Shown: positions 1 to 13,528 of the stretch, one piece after another
Layout: every line of letters starts with the position of its first letter
Numbering within the stretch: position 1 is the first letter of the stretch
Assembly: GCA_001600415.1 (NCBI GenBank)
Contig: BCJX01000001.1
Span: 3,715,654-3,779,653, forward strand
Direction: 5' to 3'
Length of the DNA stretch: 64,000 bases
DNA from: Pascua guehoae
Taxonomy: Eukaryota > Basidiomycota > Tremellomycetes > Trichosporonales > Trichosporonaceae
Translations under genes and position numbers: made by a program
The notes under the pieces: generated by a model
What the model saw: only the letters and a program-made list of their open reading frames with translations
Database searches by the model: none
Told to the model about the DNA's origin: nothing

Positions 1-3000
1 GGTACTGGTGCCGCCAAGTGGACGTCGATCAAGTACGCCGGTCTCCCTTGGGAGCTTGGTCTTGCCGAGACTCACCAGACGCTCGTGCTCAACGACCTTC
101 GTGGTCGTGTGACGGTCCAGACCGACGGCCAGATCCGTACCGGCCGCGACATTGCCATTGCCACTCTGCTCGGTGCCGAAGAGTGGGGCTTTGCGACCAC
201 ACCCCTCATTGCCATGGGCTGCATCATGATGAAGGCGTGCCACAAGAACACTTGCCCTGTCGGTATCGCGACCCAGGACCCGCACCTCCGTGCCAAGTTT
301 GCCGGCCAGCCCGAGCAGGTCATCAACTTTTTCTACTACATCATCGAGGAGCTCCGTGGCATCATGGCCCAGCTCGGTATCCGTACCATCAACGAGATGG
401 TTGGCCGCTCCGACCTCCTCAAGGTCGACGATTCGCTCCGCACGCCCAAGACTGCGCACCTCGACCTGTCGCCCATTCTCAAGCCCGCCAAGCGCGAGGG
501 TGCAGCCACCTACCGCGTCCGCCCCCAGGACCACAAGCTCTATGTACGCCTCGACAACAAGTTTATCGACGAGGCCGAGCCGGCTCTCACCAAGGGTCTT
601 CCCGTCGAGATTGACTGCAACGTTGTCAACACGGACCGTGCTCTCGGCTCCACCCTGTCGTACAAGGTGTCCAAGCAGTACGGAGAGGCCGGTCTCCCGC
701 GCGACACGATCCGCATCAACATGACTGGCTCTGCTGGCCAGTCGCTCGGTGCCTTCCTCGCACCCGGTGTTACCATCGAGCTCGAGGGCGATGCCAACGA
801 CTATGTCGGCAAGGGTCTGTCCGGTGGCCGCCTCATTGTCTACCCTCCCAAGAAGTCGACCTTCAAGGCCGAGGAGAACATTATCATTGGCAACGTGTGC
901 TTCTTTGGTGCCACGTCGGGCCAGGCGTTTATCCGCGGTATCGCTGCCGAGCGTTTCGCCGTCAGGAACTCGGGCGCCACCCTCGTCGTCGAGGGTACCG
1001 GTGACCACGGCTGCGAGTACATGACTGGCGGCCGTGTTGTCGTCCTCGGTCTCACCGGCCGCAACTTTGCCGCCGGCATGTCGGGTGGTATCGCGTACGT
1101 GCTCGACAATGCGCACTCGTTTGGACCAAAGTGCAACATGGGCACGGTCGAGCTTGGCAAGGTCGAGAACCCGCACGAGATTGCCGAGCTCCGCTCGCTT
1201 ATCGAGGAGCACCGCCACTACACTGGCTCGGAGATTGCCGACCGCGTCCTGCGCAACTTCCACCGCATGCTGCCAATGTTTGTGCGTGTCATGCCGCTCG
1301 ACTACAAGCGCGTGCTCCAGGAGAAGGCAGAGCAGGAGGCCGCGGCCAAGAAGAACCAGAGCCACATCGACCTCATTCCGTCGCAGACTGCGTCGCAGAT
1401 TGACCTTGTCGCCACTGGCTTTGACCCTGTTCTTCCCCACACTCCCGGTCTCGTCATCTCGACGCCGCGTCCTGGGTTCACCGCGCCGCCGTCGCCCACG
1501 CCCCCCCATACCATTCTCGACATGGAGGACTCGATGCTCGACGAGGAGGCGACCAAGGCCCGCGCCATCAAGTTTGACAAGACGCGCGGCTTTATGAAGT
1601 ACAAGCGTCTCAACGAGCACTACCGACCGGCCCGCAAGCGTGTCAAGGACTGGAAGGAGATTAGCGCGCGTCTTGTCGGCTCTGAAATCAAGCAGCAGAC
1701 GGCGCGCTGCATGGACTGCGGTATCCCCTTCTGCCAGTCTGACACTGGCTGCCCGATTGCCAACGTCATCCCCAAGTGGAACCAGCTCGTGTTTGAGGAC
1801 AAGTGGAAGGAGGCCTTCTACCGCCTCCGCCTCACCAACAACTTTGCAGAGTTTACTGGCCGTGTGTGCCCTGCGCCATGCGAGTCGGCGTGTGTCCTCG
1901 GCATCAACGAACAGCCCGTCGGCATCAAGACGATCGAGGCGGCCATTGCCGACAAGGCGTGGGAGGCCGGATGGGTCTTGCCCGAGCCGCCGACGTCGCG
2001 CACTGGCAAAAAGGTTGCCGTCATTGGTTCGGGCCCGGCTGGTCTTGCTGCCGCCGACCAGCTCAACAAGGCCGGCCACACGGTGACCGTCTACGACCGC
2101 AACGACCGCATCGGCGGTCTGCTCATGTACGGTATCCCCAACATGAAGCTCGACAAGACTGTCGTCCAGCGCCGCGTCGATCTCATGGCCGCCGAGGGTG
2201 TCAAGTTTGTCACCAACGCCCACGTCGGTGTCGACGTGGATGCGCTCGAGATCAAGGCCAACAATGACGCCGTCATTGTCGCCACGGGCGCCACGTGGCC
2301 GCGCGACCTCAAGGCCCCAGGACGCGACGCCAAGAAGGGCATCTACTTTGCCATGGACTATCTCCAGGCCAACACAAAGTCGCTCCTCGACTCGAACCTC
2401 CAGGACGGCCACTACCTCAACGCCAAGGGTCTTGACGGTAAGTAGGCGTGTGAGAGCGTCCGAGGTCCATGCTAACAACCACAGTGGTTGTCATTGGCGG
2501 CGGTGACACGGGTAACGACTGCATTGGCACGGCCATGCGCCACGGCGCAAAGTCTGTCACCAACTTTGAGCTCCTGCCCGAGCCGCCCGCGACGCGTGCA
2601 AAGAACAACCCATGGCCGACGTTTATGCGCGTGAAGAAGGTCGACTATGGCCACGCAGAGGTGCTGGCCATGACGCAAAAGGACCCGCGCGAGTACTGCA
2701 TCTCGACCAAGCGCTTTGTCCTCGACGACGAGGGCAACCTCAAGGGCATTGACACGGTCCGCGTCGAGTGGACCGAGATTGCCGGCCAGTGGAAGATGGA
2801 GGAGGTCAAGGGCTCTGAAGAATTCTTCCCGTGCCAGGTGGCCCTGCTCGCCCTCGGCTTCCTCGGCCCGCAAAAGGAGCTCATCAGCGCGCTGTCGCTC
2901 CAGACCGACCCCCGGTCCAACATCAAGACGCCCGCAAACGTGAGCACTGCCCACAAGATCCCCCCAAACACCCAGCTAACTCGTTTCACAGAAGTACGAG

Positions 3001-3315
3001 ACGTCCCAGCCGGGCATCTTCACGGCAGGCGACTGCCGCCGCGGCCAATCGCTCGTCGTCTGGGGTATCCGCGAGGGCCGCCAGGCCGCCGAGGCCGTCG
3101 ACGTCTACCTTGAGGGCAACTCGCTCCTCCCGATGCAGGGCGGCATCCCCGTCCGCAGCTGGGACGCGCCCCCGATCAAAAAGGACCACCCCGTGTCCGT
3201 CACCGTCGCCAGCGCGCCCTCGACGTCGGGCAGCGACGCCAGCGACGCGTCAGAGGCAGAGGCCAGCGACGGCGAAGACTCGCTCACCTCCCCGCCCGTC
3301 ACGGTCACGGCGTAA
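1..3315 (+). CDS. GLT1: Glutamate synthase [NAD(P)H], C-terminal part (5' truncated by window edge)
   Basis: The gene makes two glutamates from glutamine and 2-oxoglutarate in nitrogen assimilation. The reading frame is open from base 1, so the N-terminal glutaminase and most of the FMN domain lie outside the window. The encoded 1,071 residues cover the end of the FMN domain with the [3Fe-4S] cysteines ([12 protein letters not shown]), then the GXGXG beta-helix domain (for example [14 protein letters not shown]). After a linker comes the beta-subunit-like part with two Cys clusters (CMDCGIPFC and CPAPCESAC) and the FAD site [22 protein letters not shown] second dinucleotide site, [12 protein letters not shown], is formed across the first intron. 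Introns are 2438-2484 and 2940-2991, both GT-AG with a GCTAAC branch point. The fused alpha-beta layout is the usual eukaryotic form. The last ~40 residues are a Ser/Asp/Glu-rich tail after the catalytic fold, of unknown role. Confidence 0.97.
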
Positions 3316-4124
3316 AAACATGCTGCCCCGCTAAAAAAATGGGCCGCAGGATAGGATAAATATACCCCGACTGACGCGAGCCGGCGGACGAGTAGCGTAG
3401 AGTTCAGATGAGTCTAGTTGTACGGTACGGAAATGCATTGGTTTGTTACCCCCGCCACGGCACGGTGACGGCTGTGGGGTCATTTCACCTCCTTGTTGAG
3501 CGCCAAAGGTCAATGGTATGCAGGCGGGGAATACCTCACGCACGACCTCGATGTGGGTGGAGCACTAGTGTGGTGTTTCAGGCCAAGACGTGGCTTGCGG
3601 CACGCGATGTGCGGCTTGTGGCTTGGGGCGTGAGTTGAGCGTGTCGCGGGGCCCAGTATCAGTCCGCGCGCAGTCTAGACTGCGGCTAGACTTCGCTCAG
3701 CTACACCAAATGGCTTCCCTGTCTCCATCGACAGTCGGTCAGCAGCACACCAGATGGCTTGCCAGTCTACAATTTTTAGTGAGAGTCTCACACTGATGCT
3801 CTCTTCCCGCAGTCACACAGTCGACCACACCACACGCTCGTGCGAGGACTATGCATGCATACACGTACAAATTCGGGGACATGGGGAGATGCATGGGATG
3901 GGGGTGATGGGCGGCAGTATGGACAGGGGGGTCGCCCGTGGTGAGAGTGGGTCGTGCACGCCGTCAAGACAGAACGTGGCTAAACTCTAACCTGGCACAC
4001 GATCGTGGGGTTGCACGTGGAGATGGGGTGCGAAATGGCCGCCGTTGTGGATGCAGTGTTTTGGAGCCCGGACCCCAACAGACCCTACGGCGCACGCCCG
4101 CGGCACGACGCACGGTCGCCGCAC
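3316..4124. other. Intergenic, convergent 3' ends
   Basis: This is the shared downstream region of GLT1 (+) and the Sds3-like gene (-). Short open frames here have no protein-like composition. I see no RNA gene or repeat. Confidence 0.6.
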
Positions 4125-6991
4125 TCATGGCCGCGACGCCGCGTACGCGGCCGGCGCGTTGCTGCTCTGCGGGTACGCGCCGTGGTCGTTGGGCGGCGGG
4201 TGTGGGGGGTACCTGGGCTCGTGGGCGGGGCCCATACCGGGCGCCCCAGGGGGATAGTACTTTGACGACGGCGGCATCTGCCATCTCGGCCCCCCCAGAA
4301 AGTCTTGCCAGTTGGCAGACGGCAGAGGTGGTGGGCCGCGCGAGGCCGACGACGACATGGATGGCGGAGGGTGGTTGCGCGAGGGTAAGGGCGGGGGCGC
4401 GTTGCGCGACACCATTGGAGGTGTCGGCGTTGGCTCGCGCAAGGGTGGGTACTCTGGGTAGTAGGCAGAGTGATGTGGCGGGGTGGTCCGGTAGCGGGGG
4501 TCCTCGTACTGGAAATCGCGCGACTTGGTCTTGCTCTTGCCGTTTGGCGGGAGGGGCTCGCGGACATCGCCGCGGGGGTCTCGGGGGTCACGAGGGTCAC
4601 GAGGTTCACGGAGGTCACGAAGATCGCGAGGGTCGCGGGGATCGCGGGGATCGCGGAGGTCACGAGGGTCGCGGCTGTCTCGAGGGTCGAGCATGTCCAT
4701 CCGTGGCAGAGGGGGCATGCGGTGGTCAAACGCGTGCGGGTCACGAGGATCGCCGCGGGGGTCGCCGCGGGGGTCGACGCGGGGGTCGACGCGGGGGTCG
4801 ACGCGAGGGTCGACGCGAGGGTCGCCGCGGGGGTCGACGCGAGGGTCGGCTCGTGGGTCCCCCCCCCGGGGGTCGACCCGAGGGTCGGCTCGTGGGTCCC
4901 CCCGGGGGTCGGCACGCGGGTCCCGCGGGTCCACACGAGGATCGTGGCGTCCCACATCACGGAGCCACTGTGGCTCAGGTCCAGGAGGTCCAGGAGGACC
5001 TGGAGGACCTGGCGGGCCGGAGGGACCTGGACGACCAAAGTCGTGGCGCAAAACAGGCGGAGGGGCGTCAAAGTGAGGGTCGCGTTGGCGTGGTGGTGGT
5101 GGCGGGAACGCATCATATTCGCGGCGCGGTGGGGGCGGTCCTTGGTGAGGGGGAGGGGGAGGGGTCATAGAAGGCATGGGTGGCGGGCCGCGCGAGGCAT
5201 CGCTAGGCGGCCACGATGGCGGGGCCATGAGCGATCCCTTGAGGGGAGGTGCTTGTTGATGCATGGCTGGTGACGGTGCACGGACTGGAGGCGGGACGGC
5301 AGCAGCAGCGGCAGCAGCGGCAGCGGCGGCTGCGGCTGCTGCAGCGGTTTGCTTTTTTGGCTGACGTGATGAAGCTGCCCGACCTTCGCCAGCCTTTGCC
5401 CTCGAGCGCGAGGGCTTTACAGGCGGAGGAGGAGGCAGTGGCTCGGGCTCTTCTGGAATCGGCTCGGGCTCTGGTACGATTTCCTCCTCTGGCTCGACGT
5501 CTACCTCGGACTCGGACTCTTCGACAAGTTCCGGCTCGGGCGACGACGATACCTGACGTTCTCGCAGACCCATGCTGACAAGGTCGTGGTCTACGTCGCG
5601 GAGGTTTGCACCGAGCACGCCCAACGTAACGTTGCGGCGCTTACGGACGTTGTCGCCGGCATGTGTTGGAAGTGTCCGCTCCGTGCCCTTGGAGAATAGA
5701 CGACCCGTGCCCATGCGCCATCCGCCGTCACCACGGCCCTCACCAAGAGTCGGCATGTTGGTAAACTTGCGCTTGTTGGAAGGCTTGCCCATGTCGAGGT
5801 ACGTCTTTTCAGCCTCGAGGCGTTGTGCCTTGCCCAATGCCTCAAACATCATCCGTGTCGACAACGACTCGCAGTCGGCCTGGCGGTCAGTCGGCATGCC
5901 ACAAAAACACACTGTCGACTCACTAAAAACTGAAAGTAGACTTGCTCCCGCTGCTGCTTGTACAATCGCAACATTTCTTCCTGTTGGGCGGCATGCCTGG
6001 CGTCGTTGAATGCATGCTTTCGGTTGCGGCGGCGCTCGAGCTCCTTGCACAGGCGGATCAGATCAACGTGCGTGCCGTCGAGCACCTGCTGCTCCTGCTC
6101 GTCGAGCGCGGTAATGGCGGCGTCGATGAGCGCGTGGCGCGCCTTTTGGGCGGCGACTGCCTCGGCATCATCCGGGTCGACCTCGCCACGGCGGAGATAC
6201 TTGCGCCGCTTGCGTGGTGCACGTTTTGGCTTTGCAGCCTCTTCGGCGGCGGCGGCAGCAGCAAGCGCCGCATCACCTGCGGTTGGGTCAACCGCCTCAT
6301 TGGTGGCGGTGGCGCTCTTCTCCTGAGCCACCGCCACCTTTGTGGTGGTTGTGTCGTTTTTTGGTCCCGAAATGTCGGCCGCGGTGGAGGCGGGAGGATC
6401 GGCAGCGGCGGCATGACCCAATTCGGCCTTGTGCCCGTTGACTGTCGGTGCTACGGGGTCCGGCGTTGCTGCGTGCAGTTCAGTCTTGGTGGCAGCCACG
6501 TCGTCTTCAGCTTTGCGCTTGCGACCGATCACAAGTGTTATCCGTTGCGACTTTGCGGGATCTTCGGTGATCGCCGCATCGTGGTTGTCACCTGTCTCTT
6601 CTGTGTCCGAAGGGTCGAGCTCGGGCTCGCCCTCTTCCTCCACCACAGGCACGTTAAGATTGGCGTTGGACTCGGCGACAAACTGAGCGTCCAAAGCATC
6701 GGTATCGTCGGCGGCGCCATGGCTGCTGCGGCTGCCACGGCGACTTGGGCGACTCGAAGTGACCGACATTTTGTCAGGCGACCTGCTCGAGTGGCTTCTG
6801 CGAGAACGGGTAGAAACGGTTGCCGAAGGGACCGGGCGTGTGGGTGAGACACTGCCGTTTTGAAGAGCGGCAGAGCGACCGCGAGTATATCGTGTCTTGC
6901 CGAGGGCGGCGGCAGAGTTGGGAGATTCGCCAGTGGTGGGGAGAGTGGATTGCGCGGGTGGATGGGGAGAGTACACGGCTGATGTGGACAT
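4125..6991 (-). CDS. Sds3/Dep1-like (BRMS1 family) protein with long proline-rich DPR-repeat tail
   Basis: The two exons (6991-5924 and 5879-4125, with a 44-nt intron 5880-5923) encode 940 residues. Residues ~1-250 are acidic and Ser/Ala-rich, with basic patches (KPKRAPRKRRKYLRRGE). Around residues 285-400 a charged helical stretch includes the signature QQVLDGTHVDLIRLCKELER. This resembles the 'GTHPEFL..ELE..RD' block of Sds3, a structural subunit of the Rpd3L/Sin3 histone deacetylase complex, so a nuclear chromatin role is inferred. After an acidic patch comes a poly-Ala run, and then about 400 residues rich in Pro. These include a GPPGPP block and a long run of DPR(V/A/G) tripeptides. Yeast Sds3 is only about 330 residues, so the tail is an addition. 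The start is the first ATG of the frame; a second at residue ~75 is possible. The family call is by eye and could be wrong; the gene model is firm. Confidence 0.7.
4560..4950 (-). repeat. Coding minisatellite encoding DPR(V/A/G/D) repeats
   Basis: This degenerate 9- to 15-bp repeat lies inside the Sds3-like gene. On the minus strand it reads as DPR units with V, A, G, D or L between them, giving an alternating Asp/Arg low-complexity segment of more than 100 residues. One short internal phase is split by a GG insertion that stays in frame. Confidence 0.85.
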
Positions 6992-9900
6992 TGCCGGGGT
7001 GGACCAAAGTGTGTGGGGAGGGTTTGTGTGTGGGGGTGGGGTGTGTGGTGGGTTGTGTTGGGAGGATGAAAAGCTAAAGTTTCAGCATGCTATCGATGGT
7101 GGAATGGTGCAGGATGTGATGGGCATGGTCGAATGGATGGGGGTCGGGATGGGAGTTGGATGCGTGTGTGTGGATGAGAGATGATGATGATGATGCAGGC
7201 AGAGAGTGGAGGAGGAGCAGAGCGTCTGTCTGTCTAGTGTGTGTCGGTCGGTCTGTTGCAAAAGGCAGTCTGTCCCAAGCCTGTTGCCCCGTTTGTCTCA
7301 GGGCCACTCAACCACATCCGAGTGCGTGTCGGGTCCAACAGAATCCACCAAAAGCCAAAACCAAAGCTGGTGCGTGTCTGCGAGCCAGCCAGCCAGCCAG
7401 CAGCCAGCCAGCCCGCCGCTCCAGGTGGCCGCCAAGCGGGCGTGGAGACGACGGCTGGGCTAGAGGCAGTCGTAGTTTTCGTGGCCCGTGCCCCAAATGC
7501 CCCGTGCCCCGTGCCGGGGTGTCTGGGTGTGGGTATGAGGGAGTATGGGTGTGTGTAGGTGCGTGCCAAGGTACCACCCGTATTTGGCGGTACCGGACAT
7601 GGATGGCTCATTTTCCCTGCCCTTGCGTCAAGTCTGTCGAGCGCTTGGCCTGGATGGCCCGCCGCCGTTCCGCCCATGGTGGAGGTTTGGGTCGCGCCAA
7701 AAAGCCCCTGCCGCCTGCCGCGCAATGCCATCCACATCCCACTTTTTGTTGATGGGCTTTGGACCCTGAATCTCTCCTCTCACAAAAGGAAGAGAAAAAA
7801 AAAAAAAAAAAAAAAAAAATGGCGGTTGGGTGGTTACGTAACAGATACGTCTCCTTGGCACGTGTGGAGACCCCGCGTGATGAGAGATGGTGGTGACGAG
7901 ACGGAAGTATTTAAGGCATGACGATTCAGGGACATTGGGGCGAGCAAGAGACATCAAACGGCGGATTCAGGGCACACGACACACCCAACACATGTTCTGT
8001 CCCCTGCGCCGCCATGCCATCCCCCCCTCGGCTCGTCCACAGCCAGCCGCATCCAAACTAGACACCCATAACAGGTCCCAGGCCGGAATCCTCTCGGTAC
8101 CACCCACGCCCAAACATGCCTAGGCATGTACGCCTCGCAGGAGACACCCACACCAAAACCCGTTTGGCGTCAAGTGTCGCCCACCACCACGCCATGCCCG
8201 TCACAGCCGCCCGGCCCGCAGACATGAGGCGCGCTGTCATGGCCTAGAGCGCGCGCCAGGCCACACACCCGCCAACCACGCAACCACCAAATGACAAAAG
8301 CCACCCGACAAACGGTAAACTCTGTAGACTCTGGTGGTGGCTCTCCCACTGGCCCGCCCCGTCCTGTTACCACTTCCCTGTGACCGACTCGCCCTTTATG
8401 GCCCTGGTTCCCGTACCGTGATAGACACACCTCCACACCCCCCAGAGGCAATGAATGACCCCCTCGATGCCAGCCAGCTGGCCAACCAGGTGTGTCCCCG
8501 CACGCTGGCGGTCACTACCACGGCCGCATTTCTCCACCTGCCTGCCTGCGCTTCCATCACACCGCCAGCGTCCAGTAGTGGATGCGTGCGTGACACACGT
8601 CCAATCCACCAGCCATGCCGATGCACCCAGAGTGTTCACACAGCACACTGCTTGCACCCCACACGGGGTGTACAGGCACATGGTTACACGGGGTAGTAGA
8701 AGAAGAGACCATGCGTTCGGGTGAAACACACAGTGATGACCGGTGGAGGCCGATCCGTGCAGAAGCAGGGGCGGAGAGCAAGATGTGGGAGCATTGGTGC
8801 TTCAGGTCCCGAACGGCTAGGGTGGACGTGGGGAGGTTGGGTACTACAGCAGGCCTTTTGGCCACGCTTTCGTGTGGTTGTGGGGAGGGGGGAGTGGGAT
8901 GCAACCACCGGTGCATGCGTGCGACTGCATGCATGGGTTGATGGAAGGAACAGGGAAGGGGCAGTGGAGGGTGGGCTCAAAGGGGGAGGGGCTGAAGAAA
9001 TGAACAGATCGAGCCAGGCGGGGCAGCAGTGGAGGAGAAAAAGGCGGCGGTGGACGTGCACCTCGCCGCCATGGCTGGGCGCTGTGCCGGCTGGGCAAAC
9101 AGGTTTGGATGGATGATCGCGCGAGCGGATTCGCACGTCGGGACGTCGGCTCAAGGGCTGCTGCTGATGCTGATACGCAGCAACCGATGTACCGACGTCC
9201 TCTGCAAGGTGGGGGAGTGTGGTAGGAGTGTAGACGGGGCGGGGGACGCAAGTGATGCAACCAGGCTTGTGACAGGGCAAGGGAAGACGAGTGGAGGCAA
9301 GGCCGGAACACTACCACCGAGACAGTACCAAAGCGAGAGAAGGAAACAGACAAGACAGACCAGACTGCGAACGACGAGACCAGAGACGGCGGGTACGCTA
9401 CAAGGATGCAGGATGGAGGGAGAGATGACTTACGGTGCTGGGGGTGGACTGGTGGATTCCCCCCGCGTCCCTGTACGGTGGGTGGTTGTCAAACTTGATG
9501 TGGGCTGCGCGGGCGGTTTTGGGTCAAGTGTTGGACGGGTTTGGTGGGGGTGTCAAGGAAGAGGGGGTTTTGGATGGGCGTGGGCTGGGCGGCGGGAGGG
9601 TTGCGTTGCAGCCAGAGGTCTTGATGTAGTTTGATAGAGTGGTGGCAAGCGGTGGATGGGTGTGGAGACGAGGGTGGAGGAACGCGTAGTGGTCGTTGAC
9701 CGAGTGTTGGGCACGGGGTGGTGGGCGGGGTTTGTGAGAGATGATGGTTGATGTAACAAGAGAGGAACCGGGTTACAGGAAGGGAAGGCAAGGGGGGAGG
9801 GGAGGGGAGAGCGATGTGTGTGTGTGGGGTGGATGATGATGGAATGAAACCAAGGAACAAGAGATTGCAGCTTAGTGCCCAGGATGCCAATGCTAGACAA

Positions 9901-12900
9901 GAGTATTGCAAGTACCGACATAACCCAAAAGAAACGCTGGTACTACTACAGTGTGCTGCTACTGCATGCACTGCACTGCACCCAGGAAGCGGGGGGGGGG
10001 GGCACGACTGCTCTTGTCTCCTCTGTACCCTTGCGTCGTCGCCAGACCGCGCCAGAGTTTCCCCCTCCCCTGTTCTCTCCAGTCTCTTTTGGCCCCTCTG
10101 CCCTTGTGCCCTCTTTCCCCTTTTTTTCTACCCTGTTTGCCCCTTTTTCCTAGGCTCGTGTCCGATTGTCAGACACCAGACAGACAAACCAACTTTGCCA
10201 TGCCGCCATGCCAATGGGCCGCCCCTTGCCCCTCCTTTGCTCCTACCTGTCTGCCCCGCGCGCCGCCGTGCCCGGATCGGCGCATCACCACTCGTGCCGT
10301 ACACAAACTATTCTATCCATCCACCCCCACCCTCGTACACGGACGTGGCCACTTTTCCGACAAGCATGTTCCAATGATTCCAACATCACCACCCATGCAT
10401 GACGCGCGCCGTGTCGTTTCATGCCCCCATCACGCCGTTCTCGCCTCGTCCGACACTGCACAACATGGTCATATGGCGACCGTGTCGTTGTGTTCTGCAC
10501 ACCCGTGTCGTGTCACTCACACCGAGCCGCACCGGCCGCACGCACCTCAGTTACGCCGCGGTGCGACTGACCGGGCCGACCCACAAAGATCAGCACCGTT
10601 GTTCGGCTTTCTGTGCGGGGCCGCGTTCTCTACATGCCTCGCCATCGAGCCATTACACTTCCGGAACACCAACTCGGATGCATCTCTTGTCTTGATCTCA
10701 ACCACCAGCTGGCAGAAATGTCCTCCTTCCCCACTATTATCACCATTGCTTACACGCTACAAGCTGACAGGGGAGAGGAGGTGGGGGTGGGGGTGGGGGA
10801 TGCCCAGTGGCCAGTGGCCAGGTGGGTGGCTGCATTCATCATGGACGACGTGCGCCCGGCCGCGGAGGCGCAAGCGCACGACGCCCCCCGGCCCTGCCCT
10901 ACCCTGTGTGTCCCTGGATTCAGGGACCGAAGGAGTGACCCACCATCCGGGCCCACGGCAGCACACCTCGTCGCCACCCATCCAAAATAATACCCCTTGT
11001 CCCCACCCACCCATTCTTTGTGACTGGGCCCTGTTCGGCCTCGATGAAAGTTTCTATCTAGAGCACAGTCATGCAGCTCGACGCGACGGCGTGCTGCCTG
11101 GGTTGCTGGCAGTTGGAGAAACTATTGATTCATCAGAGTTGTGCCCAGCGTTGTGTCCCACCACTGTGCATGGGTGAGACACGAGCGTTTTTTGCTATCG
11201 TTATCCGCGGGCGGCAAACTCCGCAGCGCGTGATCCGAATGCGCTAGTGCGGGTAGCGCAGATCAGTGCCGAACAAGCCTCTCCAGTACCCAGATGATCC
11301 AAACGCAACACAACCCAACGGCAGCACTCCCTCCTCCACGCGTTCGGGTGTCCGAGCTCGGACCTGTGTGTGTGCCGTGTGTGCTGTGCACGACTGCGCA
11401 GCGCACAACAGCCAGCTGTGCAGGCATCGGTGCATGTGTGGGGCTGACGACTCGAGTTGTCACAAACAATCATCGGAGGCTTCGGGGCCACATCAAGGTA
11501 CAAGGTATGCGACGGCCCATGCATCATGCGTCATGCGGCATGCGTGTGGGTGGCCGTACGGCAGGTGACGATTAAGAAGCAACCTGGGGTGGGGAGTACG
11601 TTGCATGCAATGCTACGCCCATGCCGTGCCACATGTCGCCACTCGCTGGCATTCAAGATTGAAGATAAAGCCGAGACCAAGGAGCAAACAGGCCACACCT
11701 TGGCGTCACCGTGCGACATGGACTGGGATCATGACGGATCGATGGATCCAAAAACACTCGGACGGTTGGCCTTTTCTTCCTTTTTGCGTGCCGCACGAGA
11801 TCGGGCCAAAGATTTCTCGGCACCGCGCTTTGGCGACAACATACGGCCGTATCCTGGCGACCCCTGGCCCCCTTGGGCCTTCATGCATGTGGCGGATGAA
11901 CTGTGTGGCTCACCCTCCCCCCCTTCCCTCCCTGCCTGCCGGCCCTGGGCCCTGGAGGTTCAATTGTCTCTTTTGTTGCTTTTGTGCCGCCATGCGGTTG
12001 CCGCCCTGCCGCCATTATGCCAGAGAACAGGTCGTGTCCTGTGTGTCCCTGGTTGTTTTGCCCTGATCTGCCATTAAACGTCCGGTGGAGGCTGTCCACG
12101 CTTGACTCTTTCGCTTGTCTCGTGCCAAAACAAGGCACCACGAGACACGGGGATATTAGGTAATACACATGGGTTTGACAAACTCTATCACTGCGTCATG
12201 GGTCGCGTCATGACGCGCATCACGGGCGGGTTTGGCGGTTCACAATGAGTGCCATGTTGGGTGTCCACCATGCCCAATGGCCACCACCTGCTCAACCAGT
12301 CGTGCCGGCTGGCCACCGTTGTGCACTGCAACATTGCTGCGGGTGTGCAGAGTGATCTCTACCAAGAAAGAGACGAGGCACACCTATGCAGCTAGTGCTG
12401 TATGCACAGTCCCCACACCAGGACACGCACGGCAAAGGTTCCCGTGCGGAGCCAGCGGGCCAAACTGGCCTTGGCACTCACCCAGCACCAAGGCAACATC
12501 GGCATATCCCACAGATGAACGCCAACCCCACTGACATTAAGGACAGTACCTCGAGGCAGTGTATCCCAGTGAGAGGAAAGGAAACATACCTTGACAGGGT
12601 GCACAAAGGCTTTGCAAGTAGTCCTTCTGTCATGCCTGCATGCTTGGCAGTCGAGGCCGGCCTCTACCGGGTGGCTGACGTTGTCCACCTCTACTCGAGA
12701 CACAACCATTCTCGCGCCTTGGGGTTTGTCAGGCATGTCGATATGGCAGCGGATTTGATTACCACACCAGTGCACATCCAGGCGATTCGATTACCACACC
12801 AGTACACATCCAACTTGGAGCGAGGACCGAGGACGTGCCCCCGACGCACAGAGATAACCTATCCCGACCCCAAGTACCCCCTCCACCCCCGACCCCCAAC

Positions 12901-13528
12901 CCGACCTTGGGCCGGGCAGCACTTCCCTGCTACCATCATCCTCACCATCATCCTCATCAACACCAGCATCAACCTCACCCTCAACCCCAGTCATCTTCCT
13001 AGGAAACGCAGTCCCGATACCCACCCCGCCGTGATCCACCCTCGAACATGAGCAACCGCACGATACCGCACAGGGCCGGAATGGTGCGGTGCCTGGGTCG
13101 ATCAGACCAAAGGTAAACGCCCGATCCTGAGCCACAAAACCAGAACCAAAGCCCAAAGCCCAAAACCAAAAACACACTTTGGCCCGTCCGTGGCAGGTGC
13201 CTTGCTGCCGTGCAGAACCGGCTGGATTCCAGCCCGCTGACACGACGGCTAGGTAGGCTGTGGCAGGGCAGATGTGCCATCCCATCCCAATCGCACAGTT
13301 CGCACCGTGGCATCGTGAGCGGGTGGGGCCTACATCTCTCTACTCTCAGGGGATGAGGTATGCATGCTTGCAGTGGACTCCAGCGAGTCGGTTGATCCTG
13401 GGTGTATGCCGGCAGCCCAAGCTGAGCAGGTCTGCGGTCTGGGTCGGGGTGGCGGCGTGAGATGGCTGTCACCCCGGTGGACAGGACTGTGAGGACGAGT
13501 GGAGGACGGGATTGGGGGGGGGGGGGGG
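6992..13528. other. Long gene-poor interval
   Basis: About 6.5 kb upstream of the Sds3-like gene. Open frames up to 408 codons exist on the plus strand (for example 9951-11177). They are Pro/His/Cys-rich, lack domain-like composition, and begin in a homopolymer-rich region. I found no convincing exon, tRNA or rRNA. The start probably holds the promoter and leader of the Sds3-like gene. The rest may be regulatory, non-coding RNA or decayed sequence; I cannot tell. Confidence 0.5.
7795..7819 (+). repeat. Poly(A) run, 25 nt
   Basis: This is an uninterrupted run of 25 A. No coding sequence ends nearby, so it could be the tail of a retroposed sequence or a simple homopolymer. No flanking target-site duplication was recognised. 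Confidence 0.9.

Noticed and set aside
4470..5273. Plus-strand frames through the DPR repeat (Gly/Arg and Val/Ala/Gly repeats)
   Set aside because: All frames are open because of the repeat. The minus frame alone joins to the Sds3-like exon with a correct intron.
9951..11177. 408-codon plus frame
   Set aside because: Composition is Pro/His/Cys/Thr-rich without domain-like patches, it has no ATG context, and it begins near homopolymers. Probably chance in GC-rich DNA.
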